From: Geosiphon pyriformis
Taxonomy: Eukaryota; Glomeromycota; Glomeromycetes; Archaeosporales; Geosiphonaceae
DNA: 64,000 nt
Assembly: GCA_016748015.1 (NCBI GenBank)
Contig: JAAOMT010000436.1
Coordinates: forward strand, 549,893 to 613,892
Reading direction: 5' to 3'
Below are positions 1 to 12,500 of this stretch, piece after piece. The position numbers and the translations under genes were made by a program. The notes under the pieces are model-generated. The model had not been told where the DNA came from, did no database searches, and saw nothing but the letters and a program-made list of their open reading frames with translations. Within the stretch, counting starts at the first letter, position 1, and each line of letters opens with the position of its first letter.

Positions 1-1901
1 AATTAAAGTATAAATAATAACAATTTTTGTGTTGTATAATAAAGTTTTAAACAATTTTTATATACAGTTTTCTTTAAAATTCTGTTTTCTAATTGTAGTT
101 TATAAGCTTTATTGCTAAAAACTTTGTATATGTAAAATAGTCTATCCTATTTTAGGTCAAATTTTTTATTCTATTGTTTTTTAGCTTTAGTACAATATAA
201 TAATACTTGGTTTTTAATCTTGAATTCAATTAGTTAGTCCAGTAAACAATTATTATGTCTTTTTTTTGTTATTTTTAAGAGTTATTAAAATTGTTAGCTG
301 TTATTTTATAATTGTTTTCTAGTGTTTCTATAAACTGGTATGTTTTTTGGTATAAAATAACTTTAAAGTTCTCTTTAATAATTGTTTTTGTTAGAAAAAA
401 AGATATTTTTAGTTTAATAAGCAGAATGATTTTTTTTATAGACTAATTTAAAAAATGTAAATTAGATAGTATTTTGCTTTAATGTTTGGTATATAAATAA
501 TAATAATAAAGATATAAATAAGTTCTATTCTTATATCTTATTTTTGCTAAAGCTTTGTATAATGTTTGATTAAATTATTCTATTAATTTGTTTGTTTAAA
601 AATAATATAAAAATAACAAAAATTATTTTATTCTATATTATTTACTTAGTTTTATCAAAGTACTATTAATAAAATAAGTTTTTTGATTGAATAATAATTT
701 TTTTAAACATTTATGTTAACAAATTAGATCTTGATATATAAACTTAATTATTGTATTGGTATTTACAACTTGGATGACTTAGGCTTTTGGCCATTTTGTA
801 AGATAGTTTACAGCTATTACAATATATTAATTTTTTTTTAAAATAATTAAAAGAAGTTTAACTAAATCAATCTTAATTTTATTAAATAAATTTTCAATTA
901 GAATAAATTAAAATGGTTTTGTTATTCTGGCTTTTTTTTTGATAAAAGTTATAATTAAGAATATATTTAAAAATATTTTTATATATTGTTGGCCAATAGT
1001 TTAAATTAATTGGTTTTTTAAAGTAACATCTTTATTAAAGTATTTTATAATTAAATTAAAATATATATTAAACAGAATGGTTTATTTTAGTATCTTTTAT
1101 AATTTATTAGAGTGTTATATGGTTTTAATATTCTTATTATTATAATTATTTATTGTAAATAAGATAGTTTCAAGCTTGTTTTTGTATAATACTTTGTTTT
1201 TGTTGAAATAATTTTTTTTTAAACTAAAATGTTAACAAATATTAGTATAATTATTAATAGATAGTTGTATTTATTAATACAAGATTAAATTTGGTTTATT
1301 TTTAATAATCTGTTAATATTAGTGTTTTTAGCTCTTTTTTTATAATGTATTTTATATAAAAATTGCTGCAAATAAATACTTTATCTTATATATATTTTTT
1401 TAAATTATAACTTGTTAAGCAACTAAATTAATTTTTTATAATCTATATATAAATTAAATAATTGACAAAAATAATGTTTTTAATTTTGTACAGCCCAGTA
1501 AATAATAAAACACTCTAAGTTTATAATATTGTATATTTTTTTGGCTGTATTAATACTTTTACTAATATAAATAGCAAAATATTCTTTATTATCTAGTTTA
1601 ATTTAAAATAAAACTGCTCTTAAAGCATTTTTTAATACATTAATAATTACAATGAATTGTTTATTAAAATCTGAATATATTAAAATTAAAGCTTTAACAA
1701 GTTAATATTTGAGATAATTAAAAATTTTTTGCTGTTTAGTTTTTTATTTATATAGTATATGTTTTAAAAATAAATAATAAAAGAGTTTGGTAATATCTAA
1801 AAAACTTTTAATAAACAACAATAATATCTGACAAGTCCTAAAAATTCTTAAAATTCATAATATTAAGAGTAAACTTGATAAAATAATATCATAATTTTTA
1901 G
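1..1901 (-). pseudogene. Gyp-0 relic: integrase, RNase H and end of RT, decayed Ty3/gypsy pol
   Basis: This AT-saturated stretch aligns collinearly by eye with the integrase to RT part of Gyp-1 (about 32480-34370). For example, 60-240 follows 32560-32720 with the shared frame 'tatgtaaaatagtc.atcc', and 1830-1870 follows 34340-34380. Differences are mostly C to T and G to A. No reading frame survives. The homology breaks at about 1901 and resumes at 9563, so the element was split by an inserted LTR carrying Lin-1. The 3' end of Gyp-0 (ORF3 and 3' LTR) lies left of the window. Assignment is by alignment to the better preserved copy only. Confidence 0.72.
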
Positions 1902-2090
1902 TATTTATAACTTAATAATAAAAACTAATTAAACATTAATATAATAGTTTAAAAACTTCTTTCTCTCTTTCGTCCAAAATTCCCAAAAAAAAGTCAAAAG
2001 TTTTTTCGAAAGAAGTTTTTTACCATTCAGTACAATAAATCAAAACTGTTCTTCGATTACGAGACCACTGTTGGCTCTGTTATTGCTGTT

Positions 2091-3868
2091 ATGAAAAAAA
2101 CTGCTAAAGTTTCTGGTTCTAAGAGTGGTTTTAAGGCGGTTGCATCAAGGAAAAAAAGGAAGGGAGGTGTATTGGCAGAGGGTGTTGATAATAGAGGGGT
2201 TGCTGCTGAAGTTCCTGGTGTTTGTTCATGGGATTTAGAGACTGGGGACACTACTGAGTCTGAAAGTGTTGATATGGAAGAGGAGTGTCTGGTGGAAGAA
2301 ACCAGCTTTGATTATGGTGAAGGTGGAGCTCTGGCTGGTGGAGATTATAATCAGATGCTCACGAGTTTGAAGATTAAAACCAAAAAGCCATTGGGAAAGA
2401 TTAACTTCTTAAAAATGGTAGTGATGATGGTGTTCTCTTGGATGCTTCTCTTGAGCTCTCTTCTCCTATGAAAAATTTGGTCAATGTTTCAGTCAGGAAG
2501 TCATTCGCATTGAATATTGGCTTGGATAAGGTGGCCGGCAAATCTTCTCAGGAAAAGCTTGTGGTGGTGAGGAAATTATTTTCTGGAATCAATGGTTTTG
2601 GAGGGGCATCTACCTCCTCAAAATTCTCAGGAATCATCAGAGCAACATTCACTTCCGAATCGGGTCTAATGAAAGCCACTGAAAAGGCTACTAGTGCAAA
2701 TATTATGGTAAACACCAATCTTAAGAGATCAGCTGGTCACTCAGATCAGGCTGTGGTGTTAAAGGAAATTTTAGTTAAAACATCAGCTGAGGCTGTGTGC
2801 ACTGTGCCCTCTGAGTTTGGGATAATTAAGTTGATCAAAATGCAATTGATGGGGCTGTGGCAGAAGGCTGTGGTAGAATTTGAGCAATCAGATCACGCCG
2901 ATTTGGTCGCAGCAGAGTGGTTAATCTTAATCGAGAAGGATGCTGTGCGGGTGGCTAGATCAGATTTGGACAAAGATTCATGGGACACGAGGGACCAGTA
3001 TAGAGCACTGTTCTATACTCTGCCAATGGGTATGACTGCTCATGACATCTGGGATTTTATTGGTTCTGTGGGTGGAAAGACATGTGTTATTGATCGTCAT
3101 CCAGTTACATATACTAGGACTAGGTGTGCTGTTATCTGTTTTGATTCTGCTGAATCATTGAATGCTATTGTGGGAACCATGCCAGTGTTAAGGGGCGCCA
3201 ATCTACGCTGGTTTTGTCTTGTTTTGGCCAAGTGTGCCAAGTGTGGGAAATTAGGCCATACGTCATTGGGCTGTGCGATTGGTGGGAGAGTTTCTTCAGG
3301 TTTGTCTTTGCGTAGAGTCTTGTCAGACACAGATAAAAGCAGATTGGCAGCCATCTATACCAAGATATCAGCTCCAGTTGCTCATCCAGTCTCTTTTGGT
3401 GGTCTCTCTTGGGCAAAGGTTGCTAGTAGGTCTTCTTTTCCTTCTCTCTCTGGACGAAATGCTTTAGTGAAATCTGGTTCCTTTTCGGAGTTGGTGCTGT
3501 CTCTGCTGGTTTCAATAGAAGTCAATGATAAATTTGCTGCTCTTGAGCACAGTCTTGCCAGCCTCGCGGAGCAGGTGGGTAAGCTGGCTAAGAGGTTGGA
3601 TGCACTTGGGCTAATGGTTTCCCAGCCAAGCCCTGGATGTCAGCCGTTGGTGACCCCTTCATCACAAAATCAAGGGGCAAATATAGTGATGAATGAGGGT
3701 TCAGGTGCAGCCATTAGTGGTGAGATTGTTGCAGGAGCAGTGTCTTTTGATGTATCTTTGATATTCAAGTTGGAAGACAGCATGAAGTGTCTGATGGACA
3801 CAGTTCTGGGACTTTCAGCCAGAGTGAACAGTTTTGGGGCGGGTTCAAATTTTTTTTTTTCTTAATAA
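2091..3868 (+). pseudogene. Lin-1 ORF1: RRM-like and CCHC nucleic-acid-binding protein, frameshifted
   Basis: The start at ATG 2091 is supported by the same start context in Lin-4 (52407). The reading frame shifts at about 2400-2410 (the first frame ends at 2471, the rest runs 2438-3865). The N-terminus is basic (MKKTAKVSG, KKRKGG). The middle part (about 2750-2930, VVLKEI... GIIKLIKMQLMGLWQKAVVEF) resembles an RRM fold as in type I LINE ORF1 proteins. A clear CCHC knuckle, C-x2-C-x4-H-x4-C, lies at 3233-3274 (CAKCGKLGHTSLGC). The native stop was probably CAATGA, now TAATAA at 3863-3868, so the frame closes one codon early. Its role would be binding element RNA to form the RNP. Family-level confidence is high; the RRM call is moderate. 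Confidence 0.85.
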
Positions 3869-6800
3869 ACAGTCTGGTTTGGAATATTGCTACTTGCAAC
3901 GTCAGAGATATGAACAATCTTGTGAAACAGGATGATGTCATTTGTTGGCATATGAAAAAGAACAATTTAGTTTCTATTTTTACGGAATCAAAGTTAAAAG
4001 AGAAAATTTGCTCATGGATTGTCAACAAATATGATGGTGTGTGGGTGTTTACCTCTGGTTTAGAATCTGGATATCTGGGTGCTAGTGTTGCAGTCATCAT
4101 GAATTCTTCTTTGGTGAGACATGTGTGCAAAGTGTCAGAGGTGTCTGGTCAGCTCTTGTTCATTAAGTTACTTTTCAAAAATAAACTTTCGGTGTCTATT
4201 CTGAGTCTGTACACTGGTGCTTCCTTAGCAGTTCAGTTCTCTCAGACTGGTGAAGTCAACTCTCTCATTGCAAAAGCTGTTAATGAATCTTCCTTCATTG
4301 TTCTCGGTGGTGATTTCAATGAAGATGGTTCTCACAAGTGTGCAAGTTTTAAAAAGTGTCTGGATTTGGGTCTGGTTAATGCCTTGGGTGGGAGCTCCTG
4401 TGGGAAATTGCCAACTTGGTCTAATTCTTGGGACATTGCTAAGACAATTGATTTTATGTTTGTTTCTTCAAATCTGGTCAATACAGTAGTGAGTTGTGAT
4501 GTGTTTGGCGTTGGGGAATACTTTGATACTGATCATCAGACTGTCTCAGTGTTAGTGGGTTTAGGTGGTCTGCTCAATGTTCAGTTGAATTCTGTTCGTA
4601 AGCAAGCAAATAGAGATCACTGGAAGTACGATTGCAAAGGTGTGGATGATGTTAAATGGGCCAAATTTAAGGAAGATACGGCGGCAAATGCTGCTATATT
4701 TCATGACAATTTTCTTGCAGCCAGGATCCGCTTGGACTTGTATTCGATGTGAGTTGCTCTCCGTAAAGTGATGTGTCTGTCTGCTGAGGCAGTTTTCAAG
4801 AAAAAATGGTTCAAGAGATATGATAAAATTTTTAGCAAGAATTCGTCCAAATTTCACAAGCTAGAGCTCTTGGTGTCTAAGTTAGTTAGAGCATCTCATA
4901 TGGATTCTGCTGAGGAGTTTGCATTCTTGCTTGACAGGTGGGAAGGTTTGGATTCGGTCAATGCTTCTGCAGTGAAGTCTCTCTTCCTATCAGGTTCCCA
5001 CTTCAATGCTATTCAGTCAGTTTTGTTTATGGTTAAAAAGTCTTATTGCACATCCAAAATGTTGGAAGCAGAGCGAGTTAGGGAATCTCAAATTAGGTCG
5101 GCGATAGATAAGAGGATGGAGAGTTTCGAATTGGACAAAGATTATACTATTAGGAATGTGTTGGAACGTTCTTTTTGCAAAGTAACTTTGGATCATCTGG
5201 TTGTTGATGATGAGTTGGTTTTAGAGCCTGCTCTGGTAAAAGCCAAAGTAGATGCAGTCATGGAGGGATAGACTAGGAAGCGCAATGTAGTTTCTGATGT
5301 TACTGGTGTCTGGAATTGCCAATATCAGCCTTTAGAGTATGTTTTTGATGATGCTTTTCTGGTGTAATGAGCCTAATTGATTTTGATGAGATGTCTAATG
5401 TCGTTTCGAACCTGCCTGATGGAAAAGCAGCTGGTCTCTCTGGTATCTCGAATAAGTTGTGGAAACATTGCGACAAATCAGTTTTGGATATGCTTTTAGT
5501 GCTTTTGAATGTTTGCTTGGAGTGTGAATCTGTTCCTGGGCCTTGGAAGGAGGCTTGGGTGTTGATGATCCCCAAACTGTATGAGTGGAAGGGTGTTCTC
5601 ACGAATACTTGTCCTATTGCTTTGGTTGAAATGGCTTGCAAAATTCTTTCTAAAGTGCTTTCGGACAGAATTTTATCAGCTTGTAGTGTTTTTGACATTT
5701 TGAGGGGAGATAATTTTTCTGTTTTAAAAAGCACGACCATGCAGTTTTCTATTTTCACTATTGGATTGGTCATTGAGGATGCTTTGGAGAAGAACCAAGA
5801 GCTGTGGCTGGTCTTGCAGGACATGCGAAAGGCTTATGATTCGGTTGGCTGGGAGCATCTAAAAAAGAGCTTGGTCAGAATAAAAATGTGTAACAAATTC
5901 ATTCGGTTTTTTGGTAGCATCCACAATGATCAGGTCAACAGAGTTATGACGAATTTTGGGTTGACTGATGGATATCGGGTACATGATGGTTTGGATTAAG
6001 GGGAGGTGTTTTCTCCTCTTCTCTGGTGCATATTTTATGATCCCCTTTTGTGTGAAGTCAAGAGACAAGAAAGTGTATGTGGATACAGGTTAGACTCTTG
6101 TTTTGTTGCCAACACTGGTCGCACTGAATCTCGGGCTGGTTTGACTTCTTTCCTCACTGCTGGTGCTTTCGTCGACAATACAATTTGGATTGATAGCAGC
6201 CAGGCTACCACCCAACATATTCTCAATGTTGCTAGTGAGTTTTTTCAAGTCAATGACATTTCGATCAATAATGACAAAACAGTGGCCATTCCCATTAATT
6301 GCAGAGTTTTCAGCCCTCATTTGTTGATCAGTGGTTTGTCTATTTCGATAGCCAAAAGGGGGGAGTCTTATCAGTACCTGGGTATCTTTCTGTCTATTGA
6401 AGGTTTGTCGAAGTTTAGCTTGGCTAAGGCACGCTTGGATGTCCGATTCTTCACCAACCTTGTTCTGAGAAAGGCTATCTCTGATAAGCAGTTCTCATAT
6501 TTGGTGTCAGCAGTTCTTCACCCCATAATTGCCTATAGGACTCAGTTTAATTTTGTTCCTATTAGTGTGTGTGCAAAATGAGACACTATGATTTGTAAAG
6601 GTTTGAAGTCCAAATCTGGCTTGCCACTCGACTTTCCCAATGATGCTATTCATCATTCTTCTCTGTACAGGTTGAAATCTTTTGAGCAGGTTCAGGCTGA
6701 GAGCAAGTCAGCTGCTGTTGTTTGTTTTGCCAATTCTGTGGGTATTTTGGGCCACCTGTTCGCGCATAGGTCTCATGATTTACAGGTTTTCAGCTGGCGC

Positions 6801-8552
6801 CCTCGTCACCCCCTGCTTTTCCCTTCTCGTATTAATGTCAGTCTTTTGAATAATTTTTTGGCTGGTGTCGTCTGGATTTTTTTGGGTTATAATCTTTCTC
6901 TGGGTGGTCTCGTGACCAATGTTTTTTGTTTTCAAAAGGAGACCCCAATGTCTATTGTTCTTGGCGAGGTAGCTTTTTATAAATGTGTCTTTTCACTTCG
7001 ACGATATGGAATTGCCTTTGTTGAGCAGCTTCGCGATTGAACTGGTTCTGTTTTCAAATAAAGAATTTTCAAGCAGTAGAAGAGACTGGACTCTCGGGGC
7101 CCAATTCCTGATTGGTTCAATGCTGCTGTTCGCTTTTTGTCTGGTTCTGGGTCATCTCCCATTTGTTTTCTTTTGCTACTGAATGTTGACTTGTCTGACG
7201 TACTTGAGTCTTGCGAGTTTGATGTTGTTTGCAATCACTTGTTGGAGGTTGATTCTGACTGCCTTTCTCTGTTTACAGATGGTTCTCTGTGTGGGCTGGG
7301 TACTCTTGGTATGAAGGCTGGCACCACTGTTTTTTTTAAGGACATTGATTTGGGTTTAGATGTGGAAGTTTCTGGTCTGGTTTCTTCTACCATGACGGAG
7401 CTGCAGGCCATTGCTTTGGCTTTCGAGTGTGTCCCTCCTTCTCGTTCAGTTAATCTGTTTTCAGACAGCCAGGCCACTTTGGATGCATGCAGATCAGAGT
7501 TAATGTTGGGGTGCTCGGATTTCAGGAATTGGTGTTGAGTCGAACGCCGCCATATTTCTAATGTCATTCATCGCAAAAATTTGGATGTTAATTGGATTAA
7601 AGTTAGAAGTCACTCTGGAGTCTTGGGCAATGAGTGTGCTGACACTTTGGCTAGGGCTGCTGCGTCTTCTGGTGTGCATCTTCCTCACAGGATAAATGAA
7701 CATTTTCTCAAGGCTGGCGGTATTGTGGTTTCTGGTAATTCTAGGCATTTTGTTTATGATGTTTTCTACTTTATTCACCGTGCACATTGGGAGGTCAGTT
7801 CTGGTTCTCGGGTATTGGTGAACAGCTTACGTGCTGATGTTGATTGGTTCAGATCATGTTCGGTGTGGCATCCGGACTCTTATTTGGCTGCTGGTTTCAC
7901 TAATGCTCGTACTGCTGGTTCTCGGACGTATTTTATGAAGGCATTGCATCATCGTCTTCTTGTTGCTGTGCGAAAGTGACTTTACAATAAGGGGTACCCC
8001 AGTGTGATGTGTTTGTTCTGTGACAATGTTGAAATTTCAGATCATGTGTTTTCATGCCTGTTCGATGCTGGTGATTGTGCTTGGTTGATGAACGCTTATG
8101 CAGTTGTTTGGAAAACACGCTCAGGTTTATTTCACTCGTCTTCATGTATTTCGCAGTCACTTTCTGCTTGCACTTCTAATGCTGTTGTTGGTGCAGCTAT
8201 ATGTAAGGGCTTTGTTTTCAATGAGTGGTATCATGAATCTTTTTCTGTTTTCAAGAACTCTAAAATGGTGGCTCAGAATATTGTGGCATTCGTGCATAAT
8301 TTCTGTCTTGCATTCCATGATGATATTTGGCTAGTTCGTGCGAAACACAGAGCTGTTATGGAGAAGGGTGGCTTTATCTCACGTGATGGTTCTATTCCTG
8401 TCTCGGTTTCTGGTCTTCCTTCGGTACTCTCATCCAGTGTGGTTAGATTATTGGGTATCACTGATGCTATTGGTATTGGTTTTGGGTTTCATAAATCTAG
8501 TTTATTTTTTTCAGGTGTAGGTAATTTGGTCTCGGTGCATATAGGTGCCTAG
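3865..8552 (+). pseudogene. Lin-1 ORF2: APE endonuclease, reverse transcriptase, RNase H, zinc knuckle
   Basis: Domains in order: APE-type endonuclease (ATCNVRD about 3891, TESKL about 3985, GGDFNED about 4306, TDHQ about 4530); RT (DGKAAGLSG about 5418, LQDMRKAYDSVGW about 5812, GEVFSPLLW about 6000, GAFVDNTIW about 6163, LGIFLS about 6380); RNase H (FTDGS about 7272, TELQAIALAFE about 7395, FSDSQA about 7460, GNECADTLA about 7625); and a C-x2-C-x8-H-x4-C motif (CLFCDNVEISDHVFSC, about 8008-8056). One base is missing near 5362. In-frame stops occur at 4750, 5269, 5997, 6579, 7038, about 7060-7080, 7536 and 7977, almost all readable as Trp, Gln or Arg codons turned into stops. The RT box FVDD is now FVDN, so the polymerase would be inactive. 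The start codon overlapping the ORF1 stop is mutated to ATA. Confidence 0.9.
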
Positions 8553-8681
8553 TGTTGTCCTGATTAGTCTGAGTGGCTGGTCACGTGTAGAAAGAGCATG
8601 ATTCATGCCTAGTTTAGATCACTTGTATGATGTATTGTACTAAGTAGTGTTTGGACCTCACTTGTTAAATAAATAAAAAAA
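8553..8681 (+). other. Lin-1 3' UTR with conserved hairpin and A-rich tail
   Basis: The 3' UTR contains a block (GATTAGTCTGAGTGGCTGGTCAC) and a small inverted repeat GCATGATTCATGC (stem 5, loop 3), followed by TAGTTTAGATCACTTGTATGATGTA and the A-rich tail. The same block order is found at the ends of Lin-2 (13400-13470, minus), Lin-3 (26160-26262, minus), Lin-4 (58870-59000) and Lin-5 (63273-63404). In LINEs the 3' end of the RNA is commonly recognised by the RT at target-primed reverse transcription. That function is inferred here, not shown. Confidence 0.6.
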
Positions 8682-9562
8682 ATAATAGTTTTTTTGGTTA
8701 AGTTGATTATTAATCTTTAAAAAAAATTTTGTTTGAAATTATATTTGTTGAGTTTTTTTGTTATAAGATACAAAGTTCTGGTTTCTTTAATTATGTTGTT
8801 CATATTGTATTTTCTTTTAAAATAATAAGCACAGTTATTAAAATCTGGTATTGTTTTTTTATTCTTCTGGTAAATTAACAAAATAAAATTAATATCTAAA
8901 TTTAAAAGAAGCTTCTCTTTTTTACCAAACTATTATGAAATTTATTTTTAAACAGTTGATTTCTAATGTTATTATTTTACAAAAAAAAATAAAAAAAAAT
9001 AGAAAGAATAAAAAAAAATTAATATTATTAATTGCTATAATTAAGAGCAATTAGTCCAAGTTATTAAAGTTTTAAGCTGTTTATGCTAATAGTATCTAAA
9101 CTAAAACAAAGATAAAAGAGACAATTGATTTAATTTTAACACTTAGAATATAAGAATTATGTATATATGAGTTAAATAATAAACTTTTATTAAAATAATT
9201 TACTAATATATATAAAATAAGATTGATTTAAATTATGGTTAAAATATAAGAAAAAAAATAATTTTTGTCTTTTTCTTTTTTGTTGTTGTTTTTATACATA
9301 TTTTTTAATTTTACAAGATTGTTTTTAATCACTTGTTATTATTAGTTATTATCTACTATTTTTATTATTGCTTTGTTTTTTACATTATAACTAGTTATTT
9401 TATGTTATAATTAGTTATTTTGTGTTAATTTATATTATTGTGTATTATTTTGTATTATTCTAAATTATTTTGTATTGTTTTGTATTATCATGTTTTTTAT
9501 ATTATTATGTATTAATCACGTTTTTTTAATGATTTTGAATTGGTTTTTTTACTTAGATAACA

Positions 9563-12500
9563 ATAAAAATTGGTTAAAACTAAAAAATTTTTAACTTTCT
9601 GGACTTTGTTTGGATTTAATTTTACTTTATTTTTTTTGATAATGTGTTTCAAAAATTTAAGCTCAGTTTTTTCAAAGAAATATTTGTTAGAATTAAGTTT
9701 GAATTCTGCATTTTGGAGATAATTAAAAACTTGTCAAAGATAAAAAAAATGATTATTGAACATTTCTAAAAATACATTGGTGTTATTTAAATATACAATA
9801 ATTAATTTTTATAGGATTTTTTTATATACAACATTTATTAAGCATTGGAAAGTAACTGGAATATTATAGAATTCAAAAAACATTACATTGAATTCAAAAT
9901 TTTTATTTTGTATTGTAAATATGGTTTTTTTTTGTCATTTAGATTTATTTTGATTTGTTAATATTTACTGGCTAAATCCAATAATAAAACCATTTTTTAT
10001 TTTTCGAATTGTTTAGAATTTTTTAGATTAGAGAAATTAAATAGTTATTTCTTTAAAAAATACTTTAAGTTTTCAATAATCAATACAAAAATAAATTTTT
10101 TCATTCTTTTTTATAACCAAAATAACAAGTAAAAATCATAAATTTAATAATTTTTTTATTAGTTATTATTTAACATTTGTTGTACTTTTTGTTTAATTGG
10201 ATTGTTTTTATTTAGAATAATTTAATATGCTTATTGTTTAATAAATTTAACATTTTTAATATTAATTTTATGCTTTATAATATAAATGTATTCGAATTTA
10301 TTTTTATTAATAAAAACATCAACATATTAATTCAAAAAAACTTTGAATTGTATTTGTTAAAAAGTACTTAAATTTTTTAAATTAAGTTTATTGATTTTTT
10401 TTGAAATAAATAAGTAACTTTTTTTTAATATGTTCTATACTTAAAAAATAATGTTACAAAATAAGAATAGTTATACAAAGTTAAGAATAAATTAAGGCTT
10501 TTTAGAATCTTGAATGTTTAAGATAATAAAACTAATAAAGACTTTTTAAAAAATTTCAATAATATTTTTCATAAAACTGTGGATGAAAATTTTAAAGTGT
10601 TTATAGATTTTGGTAAATATATAAAAATTGACAATATTTGCTATATAACAAATTTTTGAAGCAATTTTAAATAATAAAGCTTGGTCTTAAATATTTTATT
10701 CAACTTTTATTATGAATTTTTAATATAATGAAATTAAAATTATAGTGTTAGTATAAATAAATTCTACTTTGTTGCTGGCTTTTTTTATGTAATTGACTTG
10801 TATAATTTTTTTTATTAGATCTAAATACTTGAATTTTTTAAACAGTAAGATCTAATTCTTTTTACATGGTTATTGGAATTAATTGAAAGATTTTTATAAA
10901 AGATAAAAAGATGGCTTAAACAATTTTTTCTTGGAATTTGATTATATAAGGCTTATTAAAATTGTTTTAGGGCATTACAATAATATTCTCAGTATATTTG
11001 GCATTAATTATTCCTTTTTTAGTATTTATCTCTTATTTATGAGGCTAAATTAAAATGTAATCTGGATTATTGTATTAATAAAAATTTCTAAAGCTAATTT
11101 AAAATCTATTTTTATAAAAAAATAGAGTGTTATAATTACAAAAGCTTATTTAAAATATCTTAAATCAAATCTAATATTATTTACATGTGTTTTTTTAAGA
11201 CATATTTTTTCATTGTTGTTATTATATCATTTTAGTTTTAATTTTTTAAAAAGATTAAAATAGATAAAATACTATTCTATTTTGGTAGTCATATTTAACT
11301 TTTAAAATATTATGTTTTTTGTATTTAATGTATACTTTTTTTTAAGTTTTCTGAATTTAGAAATAGAATAAAGTGTTTATAGAGGTGAATTAAACAAAAA
11401 ATTATATTTATTATAGTACTAAAAATAGTAAAAAATTAAATAATAATCATATAATTTAATATCTTTGCTTTTGTTTTTTTTAAATAGAAATAAGCTTTTA
11501 GTAATATTCTTGAAATATTTTAAAATTATTAATAAACAAGTTATTTGTTTTTTTAACTATTATTAAAACATTTTTAATAACATATATTTTTTTAATAATG
11601 GTTTTTTTTTGCTATTTTTCAGATTTTATTTTTATTATAAAAATATAAATCTAATTGATTAATTATTTAACTATAAACAGCAGTAAAAAAAAGTTCTTTA
11701 CAAGTCTAATTATTAATAAAAATAGTATATTAACAAAATTTATTGTATGTTTTTTTCTACTAAAGTTATTATTCTATAGTTTTTTATTATAGGCAAAACA
11801 GATATATTATTCTATTTGCTTTGTTATTTTGAGTGTTTAAATTATTTTAGTATACATAAATAATAATAATATCTAATAACAGTTGGCTATACTTTATTAT
11901 CTTCTATATATGTACTTATTAAAGATAATTTCTTTTTACAATTTACACAAACCAATTTTGAAAAATAATAAAATTAATTTTTTTAATTTAATAGTACATA
12001 AACAAAAATTAATATTTGTAACTTTTCTTCTGTTTTTTTTTGTCTTTTTTTTTTCAAGTGGGTAATAATTGTAATTCTGTCCCGAAATTATTGGCACAAA
12101 AAATTTAATAAGTTTTTAAGATAGGCTGTGCTACAAATTTTTTAAATTTAATTAAAAACTGTTCAATAATAGCTGTTTTGAAATATTTACAGATAATAAA
12201 AACTTAAATATGTTAACTATTAAACAAAATTTGAAGTTTTTGTATATTTTAATCAAAAATGGCATAAGTTTTGGTCAATTAATTATTGTCAACTAAAACT
12301 TGATATTAAGTTGCTTCTATTATAAAATTTTTGTCGAAATTATAATTTCATTTATTTTAAAAAAAAAATTATTAATTTTTTCTATTAAAGTTTTAGTATT
12401 TCTATTAGTTATAATAATTTCAGTTATAGCTGTCTAATTAATTTGGTAATCTAATTAATCTATAAGCTATTTTGTGATTATGCTGTCAACTAATCTGTTA

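Larger units (their letters stand above)
1956..8681 (+). mobile_element. Lin-1: near full-length non-LTR retrotransposon (LINE)
   Basis: This is a complete element layout on the plus strand: 5' UTR starting CTTCTTTCTCTC, ORF1 (2091-3868), ORF2 (3865-8552), a short 3' UTR and an A-rich tail (AAATAAATAAAAAAAAT). The 10-bp sequence ATAATAGTTT occurs just upstream (1941-1950) and just after the tail (8682-8691), a good target-site duplication. It interrupts a decayed LTR. It belongs with Lin-4 and Lin-5 (same 5' end and same ORF1 N-terminus as Lin-4). The APE endonuclease, RT, RNase H set and the type of ORF1 suggest a Tad1/I-group LINE. It is dead: one frameshift in each ORF and about ten nonsense codons. 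Confidence 0.9.
1902..9562 (-). repeat. Solo-type LTR inserted in Gyp-0, itself split by Lin-1
   Basis: The two pieces, about 1902-1955 and 8692-9562, together match the LTR at 21644-22618. Both copies contain a stretch reading roughly 'ttatttgttagg..ttttttgttataa.atacag', then an A-rich block, then 'ttagtattctattaatt', and both end in 'ggtttttttaytyarataaca'. The TAACA terminus and the order of blocks are also those of the Gyp-1 LTR. Gyp-0 pol resumes directly at 9563. The left end is placed only by analogy (TATTTATAAC for TGTTTAGAAC) and no clean target duplication survives. It is called solo because no internal region is attached. Strand is inferred from Gyp-0's own LTR. Confidence 0.62.

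Noticed and set aside
3851-3880. Poly-T and AG before the endonuclease, looking like an intron 3' end
   Set aside because: Lin-2 and Lin-3 show that ORF1 ends with CAATGA at this spot and ORF2 starts in the overlapping frame, so no intron is needed.
5300-5824. 174-codon minus-strand ORF opposite Lin-1 ORF2
   Set aside because: Shadow of the RT coding strand; no motif and no start signal.
3865-8552. Stop-codon reassignment (TAA/TAG as Gln) to explain many in-frame stops
   Set aside because: Stops also replace Trp and Arg codons, differ in position between copies and come with frameshifts; mutation explains them better.
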